DNA from: Arthrobacter globiformis
Lineage (GTDB): Bacteria; Actinomycetota; Actinomycetes; Actinomycetales; Micrococcaceae
Length of the DNA stretch: 64,000 nucleotides
Assembly (NCBI RefSeq): GCF_030815865.1
Contig: NZ_JAUSXI010000001.1
Coordinates: 1,178,001-1,242,000 of the forward strand
Reading direction: 5' to 3'
Shown: piece after piece, positions 22,775 through 33,349 of the stretch
Layout of the letters: every line of letters begins with the position of its first letter
Numbering within the stretch: position 1 is the stretch's first letter
Program-made: the position numbers and the translations under genes
The notes under the pieces: generated by a model
The model's database searches: none
Seen by the model: only the letters and a program-made list of their open reading frames with translations
Told to the model about the DNA's origin: nothing

Positions 22775-24334
22775 CTATCTGGATAACCGGTTCCCGCCGG
22801 CAGCCCGGTCCCCGCTGGCATTGCTATCTCCCGCAACGCTGTCCGAGAACGTCCCGATGCTGTCCGCTTCGATGTTGTCCGCGTCTGGGGAGTCCTCCCG
22901 GAAGGGGAGGCTGACCACGAGTGTTGCGCCGCCGCCGTCGGTACCTTCCACCCGGACGGAGCCGCCGTGCGAGCCTACAATGGCGGCCACGATGGCAAGG
23001 CCCAGCCCGCTGCCGCCCGTCTCCCGGGTGCGTGACGTGTCGGCCCGGTAGAAGCGCTCAAAGACCTTGGGCGCCTCCGCGTCGGAGATTCCGGGGCCGT
23101 GGTCCCGGACCTCCAGGACGGACTGGGCGGAACCGTCGTCGGCCCGCCGGACGCCCACGGCGAGTTCGATGGGTGTTCCCCCGGGCGTGTAGCGCAGCGC
23201 ATTGCCCACCAGGTTGCCGATAACCTGGCGCAGCTTCGCCTCGTCGCCGAGCACCGGCGCCGGTTCGGCGCTGCCGTTGTGCAGGCCGGTCAGGGTGATG
23301 GTGCGCTTCCGTTCGCTGGCCTGGGTGTCCACCACGGCGTCGTGGGCGAGGAGCTGCAGGTCGATGGGCTTGCACTGCAGCGGCCGCTGCTCGTCGAGCC
23401 GTGCCAGCAGCAGAAGGTCCTCCACCATGGAGCCCATCCGTTTGGCCTCACTCTCGATCCGGCCCATGGCGCTGGCCACATCCTCCGGGGATTGCAGCGC
23501 GCCGTGCCGGTAGAGCTCTGAGTAACCCCGGATCGTCACCAGCGGGGTCCGTAGCTCGTGGGAGGCATCCGCGGCAAACCGGCGCATCCGGTCTTCGGAG
23601 GCCATCCGGGCTGCGAAGGCCGCCTCGATGTGCGCGAGCATGGCGTTCAGGGACCTGCCCAGGCGGCCCACTTCCGTGGACGGGTTCTCCACATCGACGC
23701 GGCGCGACAGGTCGCCGGCGGCGATGGCGGCGGCGGTCTTCTCCACCCTGGCAAGCGGGCGGAAGGACCTGGTCACCGTCCAGTTGGCGATGAAGAAGGC
23801 CAGGATGAGCGTCAGCAGCCCAACACCCACCACCACCAGGGTGGCGTGGCGCAGTACCTCATCCACCGGGGACAGCGGCAGCCCGATGACCACCACTGCG
23901 CGCTGCTGTTCGCTGCCAACAACCACGGGAACAGCCACCACGCGCCAGTTCTTACCGTCGGTGCCCCGAACCTGATACGGCCGGACATCACTCTCACGGG
24001 CCTCGTTGACGGAGACGGACGCGATGTCGGGGCGGTCATCCTTGTCGTCAATGGGCGTTGGTCCGGCTCCCGGATAGTAGAGCGTCACCGTGTAATCCGA
24101 AGGCACTACCGGGTTGGCAATGGGGGAGATGGAGCGCTGCCGCTGGGCGGCGTCGACGGCAGCCCGCAGTTTGTCGTCCACCTGGCCTTCAAGGTAGCCG
24201 CGCAGCAGCGTCAGCGCGCCTGTCCCGGTCACGGCCAGGGCCACCAGCAAGAGGGCCATCATGATGGCCACCAGCTGGGACCGGAGGTTGGCGGACTTCC
24301 AGCGCTCCAGCGCCGACTTCCATCGCTCCAGCAA
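22775..24334 (-). CDS. Sensor histidine kinase (HAMP, HisKA, HATPase)
   Basis: A 519-residue membrane kinase. Transmembrane helices lie at about residues 21-43 and 165-185, enclosing a 120-residue extracytoplasmic sensor. A HAMP linker (about 187-240) is followed by the phosphoacceptor box FAADASHELRTPLV with His259, the N box NLVGNALRYTPGG, and the G boxes DHGPGISD and GGSGLGLAIV. It is the partner of the response regulator whose stop is two bases upstream. The TTG start has no good ribosome-binding site, so coupling to the regulator gene is likely. An in-frame duplication of about 21 bases gives the repeated ERWKSA at residues 3-8 and 10-15. The signal sensed is unknown. Confidence 0.93.
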   Translation of the reverse strand: MLERWKSALERWKSANLRSQLVAIMMALLLVALAVTGTGALTLLRGYLEGQVDDKLRAAVDAAQRQRSISPIANPVVPSDYTVTLYYPGAGPTPIDDKDDRPDIASVSVNEARESDVRPYQVRGTDGKNWRVVAVPVVVGSEQQRAVVVIGLPLSPVDEVLRHATLVVVGVGLLTLILAFFIANWTVTRSFRPLARVEKTAAAIAAGDLSRRVDVENPSTEVGRLGRSLNAMLAHIEAAFAARMASEDRMRRFAADASHELRTPLVTIRGYSELYRHGALQSPEDVASAMGRIESEAKRMGSMVEDLLLLARLDEQRPLQCKPIDLQLLAHDAVVDTQASERKRTITLTGLHNGSAEPAPVLGDEAKLRQVIGNLVGNALRYTPGGTPIELAVGVRRADDGSAQSVLEVRDHGPGISDAEAPKVFERFYRADTSRTRETGGSGLGLAIVAAIVGSHGGSVRVEGTDGGGATLVVSLPFREDSPDADNIEADSIGTFSDSVAGDSNASGDRAAGGNRLSR

Positions 24335-24336
24335 GG

Positions 24337-25050
24337 TCAGCGCTTTTCGGCTGTCCGCAGCACGTAGCCGACGCCGCGCTTGGTCTGGATGAGGGCCGGG
24401 GCGTCGGGATCGATGTCCACCTTGCGCCGCAGGTAGGAGATGTAGGACTCGACGATGGAGGCGTCACCATTGAAGTCGTATTCCCAGACGTGGTCCAGGA
24501 TTTGTGCCTTGGACAGGACCCGGTTCGGATTGAGCATCAGGTACCGCAACAGCTTGAATTCGGTGGGGGACAGCTCGATCACCTTGCCGCCGCGGCGCAC
24601 CTCGTGGGCGTCGTCGTCGAGCTCCAGGTCGTCCACCCGGATAACGGCCTCGTCATCCTCCAGCAGCGGCTGCGTCCTGCGGAGCACGGCACGGATGCGG
24701 GCCACCACCTCATCAAGGCTGAAGGGCTTGGTGACGTAGTCGTCCCCGCCCACCGTCAGCCCGGTGACCTTGTCCTCGGTGTCGTCCTTTGCGGTCAGGA
24801 AGAGGACAGGGAAATGCTTGCCTGCCGCACGCAGCCGGCGGGTGACGGTGAAGCCGTCCATGTCCGGAAGCATGACGTCCAGCACCGCGAGGTCGGGTGC
24901 GTGCGCCTCAACGGCAGCCAGCGCCTCCCGCCCGTTCCCCGCGGACACCACTTCAAAGCCGGCGAAGCGCAATGACGTGGAGAGCAGCTCGCGGATGTTC
25001 GGTTCGTCATCAACCACGAGGAGCTTCGCTTCGGCGCTGTTCTTTTTCAT
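24337..25050 (-). CDS. OmpR/PhoB-family response regulator
   Basis: A 237-residue regulator. The receiver domain has the acidic pair VVDDE, phosphoacceptor Asp58 in LAVLDVMLPDMDGF, and Lys in YVTKPFS. The C-terminal winged helix shows LSPTEFKLLRYLMLNPNRVLSK and the end GVGYVLR. It precedes its cognate kinase by two bases. A 17-bp palindrome just upstream (25063-25079) could be an autoregulatory site. The pair resembles the mycobacterial TrcR/TrcS type by layout, but the target genes are unknown. Confidence 0.94.
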   Translation of the reverse strand: MKKNSAEAKLLVVDDEPNIRELLSTSLRFAGFEVVSAGNGREALAAVEAHAPDLAVLDVMLPDMDGFTVTRRLRAAGKHFPVLFLTAKDDTEDKVTGLTVGGDDYVTKPFSLDEVVARIRAVLRRTQPLLEDDEAVIRVDDLELDDDAHEVRRGGKVIELSPTEFKLLRYLMLNPNRVLSKAQILDHVWEYDFNGDASIVESYISYLRRKVDIDPDAPALIQTKRGVGYVLRTAEKR

Positions 25051-25062
25051 ACTCCCATGATG

Positions 25063-25079
25063 CTCCCAGAATCTGGGAG
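25063..25079. promoter_or_regulatory. Short perfect palindrome upstream of the response regulator
   Basis: CTCCCAGA-A-TCTGGGAG, 12 bases before the ATG at 25050, with a partial extra copy (ACTCCCAT) adjoining. Position suggests an operator. On the plus strand it is followed by TTTT, but no plus-strand gene needs a terminator there. Confidence 0.4.
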
Positions 25080-25110
25080 TTTTCTGGATGAATGTTGTGT
25101 GTTGCTTGGG

Positions 25111-26754
25111 TCAGCAGGATTCGACGTCCTTGGCGTCCATGATGCGGTAGGCGTAGCCCTGCTCGGCAAGGAAACGTTGGCGCTTGGCAGCGAAATCCTG
25201 GTCCAGGGTGTCCCGGGCAACGAGTGAGTAGAACCGTGCCGCGCGCCCGTCCTGTTTGGGCCGCAGCAGACGCCCGAGCCGCTGGGCCTCCTCCTGGCGC
25301 GAACCGAAGGAGCCGGAGACCTGGATGGCCACCGAGGCCTCGGGCAGGTCGATGGAAAAATTGGCCACCTTGGACACCACAAGGGTCTGGACTTCCCCGG
25401 CGCGGAAGGCGTCAAAGAGCTTCTGGCGGGCCTTGACCGAGGTTTCGCCCTTGATGACCGGGGCATCCAGCCGCTCGCCGAGCTCGTCGAGCTGGTCGAT
25501 GTACTGCCCGATCACCAGGACCTGCTCGCCGCGGTGGTGCGCCACCAGCTGTTCGGCCACGAGGGTCTTCGTCTCGGATGTGGCGCACAGCCGGTACTTG
25601 TCCGCATCCTCGGCCATGGCATACGCCACGCGCTCATCCTTGGGAAGATCCACGCGTACCTCCACGCAGTCCGCGGGGGCGATGTAGCCCTGGGCCTCGA
25701 TGTCCTTCCATGGCGCGTCGTAGCGCTTGGGGCCGATGAGACTGAAAACCTCCCCCTCCCGGCCGTCTTCACGCACCAGCGTCGCCGTCAGGCCGAGCCG
25801 TCGCCGCGCCTGCAGGTCCGCCGTCATCCGGAAGATCGGCGCGGGCAGCAGGTGGACCTCGTCATAGATGATCAGGCCCCAGTCGTGGCCGTCGACGAGC
25901 TCAAGGTGCGGGTACAGGCCGCCGCGCTTGGTGGTGAGGACCTGGTACGTTGCGATGGTCACCGGGCGGACTTCCTTGACGGCGCCCGAATACTCGCCGA
26001 TCTCGTCCTCGGTCAGCGAGGTCCGCCTGAGCAGTTCGTCCTTCCATTGCCGCGCCGAGACCGTGTTGGTGACGAGGATCAGCGTTGTGGTGGAGCTCGT
26101 GGCCATCGCCGCGGCGCCCACCAGCGTCTTTCCGGCGCCGCAGGGAAGCACGACGACGCCGCTGCCGCCGGCCCAGAAGTTCTCCGTGGCCAGCCGCTGG
26201 TACGGCCGGAGCTTCCAGTCCGACTCGTCGAGCATGATGGGGTGCGGCGTCCCGTCGACGTAGCCCGCCAGGTCCTCCGCGGGCCAGCCGATCTTCAGCA
26301 GCAGCTGCTTCAGCTGGCCGCGCTGGGAGGAATGGACCACCACTGTCTCCGCGTCGATGCGCGGGCCCAGCAGCGGCTGGATCTTCTTGGCCCTGCTGAC
26401 CTCCTCCAGCACCGGGTAGTCGCTGGTGCGCATGACCAGCCCGTGCTGGGGGTCCTTCTCCAGCCGCAACCGGCCGTACCGGGACATGGTTTCTTCGATG
26501 TCGATCAGCAGCGAGTGCGGAACGGGGAACCGGGAATAGGTGAGCAGCGTATCCAGCACCTTTTCGGCGTCGAGCCCTGCGGCCCGGGCGTTCCAAAGCC
26601 CCAGCGGCGTGAGTCGGTAGCTGTGCATGTGCTCGGGTGCGCGCTCCAGTTCGGCGAAAGCCGCGATGGCGTGCCGGGCCGCCGTCGCCTGCTCGTGGTC
26701 CACTTCGAGGAGGATGGTTTTGTCGCTCTGGACAATCAGGGGGCCGTCATTCAC
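25111..26754 (-). CDS. DNA repair helicase XPB (ERCC3-like, SF2)
   Basis: A 547-residue 3'-5' helicase of the bacterial XPB group. The N-terminal 180 residues are the damage-recognition-type domain; the helicase core follows with Walker A LPCGAGKT (Lys209), the DEVH box (298-301), motif III GLTATL, and C-terminal motifs with SKVANFSIDLPEA and QRLGRLLRPK. XPB enzymes unwind DNA in repair or transcription. The GTG at 26754 is chosen for the NDGPLIVQSD start and a nearby AAGG. It follows its partner gene by 13 bases; the same pairing exists in mycobacteria. Confidence 0.93.
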   Translation of the reverse strand: MNDGPLIVQSDKTILLEVDHEQATAARHAIAAFAELERAPEHMHSYRLTPLGLWNARAAGLDAEKVLDTLLTYSRFPVPHSLLIDIEETMSRYGRLRLEKDPQHGLVMRTSDYPVLEEVSRAKKIQPLLGPRIDAETVVVHSSQRGQLKQLLLKIGWPAEDLAGYVDGTPHPIMLDESDWKLRPYQRLATENFWAGGSGVVVLPCGAGKTLVGAAAMATSSTTTLILVTNTVSARQWKDELLRRTSLTEDEIGEYSGAVKEVRPVTIATYQVLTTKRGGLYPHLELVDGHDWGLIIYDEVHLLPAPIFRMTADLQARRRLGLTATLVREDGREGEVFSLIGPKRYDAPWKDIEAQGYIAPADCVEVRVDLPKDERVAYAMAEDADKYRLCATSETKTLVAEQLVAHHRGEQVLVIGQYIDQLDELGERLDAPVIKGETSVKARQKLFDAFRAGEVQTLVVSKVANFSIDLPEASVAIQVSGSFGSRQEEAQRLGRLLRPKQDGRAARFYSLVARDTLDQDFAAKRQRFLAEQGYAYRIMDAKDVESC

Positions 26755-26767
26755 GCAGGTAGAACCT

Positions 26768-29261
26768 TCACTGCTGCATTTCCTCTGCTGCCTCGATATC
26801 GATGATCCGGTGGATGGAGAGCACCCGCTCCGTGTCCTTCGCGGGGTCGAAGACACGGACGCGTCCGCCCGCCACGGAGACCGGAACAACCGTTTCCAGT
26901 CTCGCATTCCCTAGGCTGTCAACGACGTTCATCACCACTTTTTGCCGGAGCCGGATGGCTTTGTGCAGGGTCTCCAGACCCAGCTGGGTTGCCTCCTCGC
27001 CGCCGGCGGCAGCCGGACGGGAACCGTTGGCGCCGGAGCCGGCCGCAGCATGGCTGCGGAGCACGGCGAGTTGGGCGGTGACGTCGGCGTCGGGAAGGGC
27101 AGTGCGCGGCGCGCTGTAGACGGGGCGCCCGCTGCCCGGAAGGGGCGCGGTCCGGTTAAGGCGGACGACGGCGGACCCGGCCTCTTCGACGGCAGGTGAC
27201 AGTCCCAGTCCGCGCAGCACCAGGGCCGTCTGCCGGGGTGAGGCCATGGAGACCAGAACGGTGGGGGCGATCCGGACCAGGCCCAGGGACGAGGCGGCAG
27301 CCTCCCGGCAGAGCTCACTGAGCGCGGCTTCGTCATCGCTTTGGATGAAGCTGGCGGCCGCTCCGACCCGCAGCTTGCCGTGCCTGGCTGCAGTGTCCTC
27401 CACGAGGTACTGCAACGGCTGCGGCACGGCAGTGGCGGAGTACCGGCGGAGAAAATCGAGGATGGCTGCAGCGTCCTGGCCCGAGTCCAGGGCGCGCCGG
27501 ATGGTCTCCGCGGAGAACCGGTACGTCGTGGCCGGGCCTTGCCCTTCGGCGTCGGCCATCCGCTGGAGCTGCTCGGCCAGGTCGGGGGCCAGGTAGCCGG
27601 GCGCGACCGCGGTCAGGTCGGCCTGCAGGAGGACATGGTTGAGGGCCGCAGGGAGGTGTTCGCCGAGGAGGTTCATGGCGTCGTCAGGCGCGTCCGCGGC
27701 GATGGCGGCACCCAGCTGGCTGAGCGCGCCGGACCCGATCAGCCCTAGCAGCTCCGCCTCGGCAAGGACGCCGCTGATCAAGGAACTGAACCGCCGCGCC
27801 ATGCGGGGCTGCGACCACTCGGCACGCTGCAGCACTGCCTCCGCATTGAGCACGGGCGCCGCCCCGTCCGGCATCTCCGCCTCGAGCGTCAGCTCCCGCA
27901 GTATCTCCAGGATCCTCTTGCGGATGACGGGCGCGTCGGACCGCTGCGCCTCGGCGGAGAGGGCGTTGACGGTGGCTGCCGGTGCGGGCCGGTGGTTGGC
28001 GGGCCCAGCGGGCTGGCCATTCATGGGCTGCCCCACGAGTGACGGGGCGCGCTCACTGGCCAGCCAGGCGTTGACGAGCCACAGCCACTGTTCCTGCCGC
28101 GGCAGCCCGAGCCACTCCAGCTGGGGAGGCTGCACCCAGCACGAGCTGTCCACGTCCAGCCGGATCAGGCCCGCAAGGGCGCAGAGCTCCAGCAGCACCG
28201 CGGTGGTGTTGTGGTCCACGCGGAGCGTCTCGGCGAGCCTGCGCATCTCGCGGATGCCCACGCCGCCGCTCCGGAGGGTGGCCAGGGGCTGGTTCCTGAC
28301 CGCATGCAGCAGTTCGCCGGTGAGGCGCAGGGTCTCGGCGATCGCCCCGAGCGCCGCATTGCGGCGGAGCGCGGCGGTGGTGACGCCGAGCATCGGGGCA
28401 GGCGGGGTCAGGGAGAAGTTGTCGATGATGGCGCCGCCGCGCAGGGAAATGCCCACGCTGTGCGGCAGTTCCACATGTGCGGCGTCCAGCGGCACCAAGC
28501 AGGCCCCGGGCCAGCAGCCAGTCGACGGGCCCGACGTCGTGACCTTCAGCGGTGACGGAGGCCTTCCGCTGGGCCTGGGGTACGGCACCCATTGCCCAGT
28601 TGCTGAACCGGGCCAGCAGTGCCGTGGTCCTTTCCGGGGCGCCGGCGAGGAGCGCTTGCAGTCCCTCGGGGGAAGAGGTCCAGTGCTGCAGCGCCAGCGC
28701 TGCGTCCATCGGAGTGGTGGCCGCCTGCACGGCGGCGCCGCCGCGGTGCAGCTCCGCTACAAGTTGGACAACGCGCTGGGCGAAGGCCGGCTGCAGCCTG
28801 ACCAGCTCGGTGTAGCTGCGCCCCAGCCCGGCCGGGTAGATCCCGACGACGTCCTTGAGGCTGCTCACCGGAAGATAGAAACGCTGCCTCTGGGCGCTGG
28901 CGCCCGCCCCGTGCGGCGGCTCCGCCCGCTGCACGAGGGCGAGATCATGCAACGACTGCAGGAGCTGCTCGATGGCGGCCACAGTTGAGCCTGCGATGGC
29001 CTTCTTCAGCACCGCGGCCGATGCGCTGTGCCCGGTGTCCGTGTTGGTGCACAGGTGCAGGGTCTCCAGGACCTGCATTTGCGGGCGGTTCAGGCGTTCC
29101 AGGGCCCGCTGCACGCTCACCCGCGCGCTGGCGCGGGCGGCCAGGGCGGGGAAGTCGGGAACGCCGGGGGAGATCAGGTCCGGCCGCGCAGCGAACAAAG
29201 CCCGCAGCGACTCGTCGCTGCGTGCCTCCAGTTCCTTGCTGAGCGCTCGAATGAGGGACAT
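26768..29261 (-). pseudogene. XPB-associated protein (helicase-associated domain), frameshifted
   Basis: The gene starts at the ATG at 29261 (MSLIRALSKELEARSDE) and reads well through GHDVGPVDWLLARGL to about 28495. The frame then shifts, and the C-terminal part continues from LVPLDAAHVELPHSVG to the stop at 26768. Removing one base from the CC at about 28493 (GG on the coding strand) would restore about 830 residues. The protein has winged-helix-like segments, many Ala/Leu-rich repeats and a conserved C-terminal region with LRQKVVMNVVD and RVLSIHRIIDIE. It is the usual neighbour of XPB in actinobacteria, and its function is not established. The single indel in an otherwise clean gene may be a sequencing error. 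Confidence 0.82.
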
Positions 29262-29271
29262 CAGTCCAACG

Positions 29272-29505
29272 TTACCGCCCGGCGGGGCTTCCTGCGCGGC
29301 GGCGGGCGGCAACGCCGTCGACCACCAGCACGAGCATCAGCAGGAAGGCCGCCGGAAGGCCATAGAGTGCCGTTGACGTGATCCACTGCGGCGCGGCCTG
29401 GCCCGCAGCGGCCAGGGCTATGACCGCCCCGACCGCTGCGAGGGACAAAACTGCAAGGAGCACTGCGGCGGCCATCAGTGGCCGCCGGATACGCGCGGAT
29501 GTCAT
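29272..29505 (-). CDS. Small membrane protein of unknown function
   Basis: A 77-residue protein with a basic N terminus (MTSARIRRP) and two hydrophobic segments (about residues 10-33 and 42-63), ending in an Arg-rich tail. Both termini are probably cytoplasmic. It lies 10 bases upstream of the XPB-partner gene and may share its transcript. No good ribosome-binding site is seen, and I do not recognise the family. Confidence 0.6.
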   Translation of the reverse strand: MTSARIRRPLMAAAVLLAVLSLAAVGAVIALAAAGQAAPQWITSTALYGLPAAFLLMLVLVVDGVAARRRAGSPAGR

Positions 29506-29688
29506 GGACGTAACGCTAACAGCAGTGCCGCGGCCGCGCCTCAAAGCGGGATTAGCCTGCCAGTCAGGATAACCTTGAAGGAACAGACCCACATGGACCA
29601 GGCAGTCATACCCTGAACCCGCACATCAGTGCGGATGCGGTGACGGCCGGCCATGTCCCAGAACGTCAGAACGAAGAAGGTTGATTAG

Positions 29689-30072
29689 GTGCCTACCGGC
29701 AAGGTCAAGTGGTACGACAAGGACAAAGGTTTCGGATTCCTCGCGGGCGAGGACGGACAGGAAGTGTTCCTTCCCAAGTCGGCGCTGCCCGCCGGAGTTA
29801 CGGAACTGAAGGCCGGCACACGGGTTGAGTTCGGCGTGGCAGACGGACGCAAGGGCGCCCAGGCCCTCGGCCTACGCGTCCTCGAAAAAACGCCGTCCAT
29901 CGCAAAGGCCAAGCGCCCCAGTGCGAGGGATCTTGCCCCGCTGGTGCAGGACTTGGTGACGGTCCTAGACAACCTCTCCGGCACGCTGTCGTCCGGCAAA
30001 TACCCGGACAGCAACAAGGGCAAGGCCATTGCCGCCGCCCTGCGTAAGGTTGCCGACGAGCTGGACGCCTAG
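29689..30072 (+). CDS. Cold-shock-domain protein with C-terminal extension
   Basis: A 127-residue protein. Residues 1-66 form an OB fold with RNP1 KGFGFLA and RNP2-like EVFLPKSAL, in which the usual HxS is replaced by PKS. Residues 75-127 form an extra helical domain (RDLAPLVQDLVTVLDNLSG, AAALRKVADELDA) absent from CspA. This longer type is a conserved actinobacterial protein. The GTG start is preceded by AAGAAGG. It is followed after 7 bases by the DUF3027 gene, suggesting co-expression. Confidence 0.9.
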   Translation: MPTGKVKWYDKDKGFGFLAGEDGQEVFLPKSALPAGVTELKAGTRVEFGVADGRKGAQALGLRVLEKTPSIAKAKRPSARDLAPLVQDLVTVLDNLSGTLSSGKYPDSNKGKAIAAALRKVADELDA

Positions 30073-30079
30073 GCCTCCG

Positions 30080-30637
30080 ATGAACCCGGAACCTGAACAG
30101 GCCGAATCCAAGGTGGAACCCAAGGCACCCAAGCGCCGCACCGGTGTCCCGGTGTGGCGAACGGGGAAGCCTGACGCCGTGCTGGCCGCTGCCGTGGACG
30201 CGGCCCGGACCGCCATCGAAGGCATCGCGGAGGCATCCGAAATCGGGGACCACCTGGCCGCCCGGACCGAGGGCGACCGCGTGGTGACGCACCTTTTCGA
30301 ATCACGGCTGCCGGGATACCTCGGCTGGCAGTGGTATGCCGTCCTGACCCGCAACTCCCGCTCCAAGGTGATCACGGTCAACGAGCTTGGCCTGCTCCCG
30401 TCCGAAGACTCGATCCTCGCCCCGGAATGGGTGCCGTGGGCCGAGCGCGTACGCCCTGAGGACGCCCAGGATCAGGACGAGCAGGAAGCTCCGGCTGAGG
30501 CCTCGACTGGTTCTGAAACAGAGCCCGACGCCGAAACAGGGGCTGACGCTGAAGCAGAGCCCGACACCGAAACAGGGGTTGACGCTGAAACAGAGCCCAG
30601 CGGCGAAACACAGCCCGACGCTCAAGAACGCGACTAA
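30080..30637 (+). CDS. DUF3027 domain protein with acidic repeat tail
   Basis: A 185-residue protein. The conserved DUF3027 part runs from about PDAVLAAAVDAARTAIEG to ILAPEWVPWAERVRPED (residues 30-132), including the WQWYAVLTRNSR strand. The last 50 residues are an acidic low-complexity tail made of imperfect repeats such as ETEPDAETGADAE. The function is unknown. It is conserved in actinobacteria near serC and a cold-shock gene, as here. The ATG at 30080 avoids overlap with the upstream gene. It is convergent with serC across a long hairpin. Confidence 0.85.
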   Translation: MNPEPEQAESKVEPKAPKRRTGVPVWRTGKPDAVLAAAVDAARTAIEGIAEASEIGDHLAARTEGDRVVTHLFESRLPGYLGWQWYAVLTRNSRSKVITVNELGLLPSEDSILAPEWVPWAERVRPEDAQDQDEQEAPAEASTGSETEPDAETGADAEAEPDTETGVDAETEPSGETQPDAQERD

Positions 30638-30704
30638 ACACAACGACGGACGGCGCCGGCCGGACGCAAGCCCGGACGACGCCGTCGAACGCTGACGCTT
30701 GAAT

Positions 30705-30767
30705 GAGTTTTTGTACAGGTAATGCGGCTAAAAGGCCATCGAACCGCGATTATCTGTACAAAAACTC
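30705..30767. terminator. Long hairpin between convergent DUF3027 gene and serC
   Basis: GAGTTTTTGTACAG (30705-30718) pairs perfectly with CTGTACAAAAACTC (30754-30767). The inner arms GTAATGCGG / CCGCGATTAT extend the stem imperfectly. Its T-rich left arm and A-rich right arm make a bidirectional terminator likely. Confidence 0.7.
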
Positions 30768-30779
30768 AAAGCTGGCTGG

Positions 30780-32257
<1,478 letters not shown>

Positions 32258-32953
32258 ATGACGGATCTGATCGACACCACGGAGATGTACCTTCGCACCA
32301 TTTTGGAGCTGGAGGAAGAGAACATCGTGGCGCTTCGGGCACGCATTGCCGAACGTCTCCGCCACTCAGGCCCCACCGTTTCGCAGACCATCGGCAGGAT
32401 GGAGCGGGACGGCCTCGTCGTCGTCTCCGGCGACCGCCACCTTGAACTGACCGAGGTGGGCCGCAAGCGCGCCACCGAGGTCATGCGCAAGCACCGCCTC
32501 GCCGAGCGCCTCCTCGCGGACGTGATCGGCCTGGACTGGGCCTACGTCCATGACGAGGCCTGCCGGTGGGAACACGTCATGAGTGAACGGGTGGAGCGCA
32601 GGATCTACGAACTGCTCGACCACCCCACGGAGTCCCCCTACGGCAACCCGATTCCCGGCCTGGCCGCACTCGGCGGGCAGCCCGCCCGCCCGTTCTCGGA
32701 CGGCGTGGTGAACCTGCTCGACGCCATGACCAGCTACGGCCCGGAATCCAAGGTCACCGTCAGCCGCCTCGCGGAACCCATCCAGGTGGAGCCGGAACTG
32801 CTCCTCCAGCTCGATGAGGGCGGGATCCGGCCGGGCGCCGCCGTCTCGCTTGAACGTGTGGGGGAGTACATTTCTGTCCGCGTGCCCGGGTTTGAGGGCG
32901 CCCTTGAGCTGCCGCCGGAAGTCGCTGCGCACGTGTTCGTGCGCGTGGACTAG
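32258..32953 (+). CDS. ideR: Iron-dependent repressor, DtxR/IdeR type
   Basis: A 231-residue metal-dependent repressor with all three domains: N-terminal winged helix (SGPTVSQTIGRMERDGLV), dimerisation domain, and C-terminal SH3-like domain. The metal ligands occur at exactly the DtxR positions: His79, Glu83, His98 (ancillary site) and Met10, Cys102, Glu105, His106 (primary site). Cys102 points to the iron-responsive DtxR/IdeR group rather than manganese MntR. It should repress iron-uptake genes when iron is plentiful. A likely target in this window is the siderophore-interacting gene at 14770-15609. The ATG follows GAGGAG. Confidence 0.95.
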   Translation: MTDLIDTTEMYLRTILELEEENIVALRARIAERLRHSGPTVSQTIGRMERDGLVVVSGDRHLELTEVGRKRATEVMRKHRLAERLLADVIGLDWAYVHDEACRWEHVMSERVERRIYELLDHPTESPYGNPIPGLAALGGQPARPFSDGVVNLLDAMTSYGPESKVTVSRLAEPIQVEPELLLQLDEGGIRPGAAVSLERVGEYISVRVPGFEGALELPPEVAAHVFVRVD

Positions 32954-33129
32954 CTCCCAAAGGCGCCAGGCCGGATGCCGCCGTCCTGTCTGACATCTGC
33001 AGGCAGGATGACCTACCACTTGTGCACAGTGAATATAACGGAATTATTACTGCGCCCCTTAATCATCTATAGTTAAACGGCAACGCCGATGCACAAGCGT
33101 TACCTGATCTGGAGCCGAACCTTGCCAGC

Positions 33130-33332
33130 AGATCAGTAGCACGAGTCACCCACTGGCAGGGGCGGGGGAACCACAACCGGCTGTTCTTACAGCCTTGGGG
33201 TGAAGTCCGCAGCAGCAAGTCTCTTCCGCAGAAGGAATCCTCCCGGGATACCCCTGTGCCGGAATGGCTTGTTATGGCGGGCCGGGTCCGAACTCTCTGA
33301 CCCGAATCCGACAGCTAACTTCGCAGGCTATC
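33130..33332 (+). promoter_or_regulatory. c-di-AMP riboswitch (ydaO-yuaA type) 1
   Basis: Core elements are CAGGGGCGGGGGAACCAC at 33157-33174, CCTTGGGGTGAA near 33193, and the highly conserved 3' block CCGAATCCGACAGCTAAC with TTCGCAGGC at 33302-33328. This class binds cyclic di-AMP and usually lowers expression of downstream wall hydrolases. A TATAGT -10 candidate lies at 33068-33073. The rest of the gap 32954-33349 shows no gene. Confidence 0.9.
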
Positions 33333-33349
33333 CAGAGAGGAAGCAGTAC

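Noticed and set aside
25063..25079. Terminator for the XPB gene
   Set aside because: The palindrome has no T-tract in the direction of XPB transcription and sits just before the response-regulator start, so a regulatory site is more likely.
33200..33349. Upstream extension of the M23 peptidase frame
   Set aside because: It would translate the conserved riboswitch aptamer. The TTG at 33350 has a proper ribosome-binding site.
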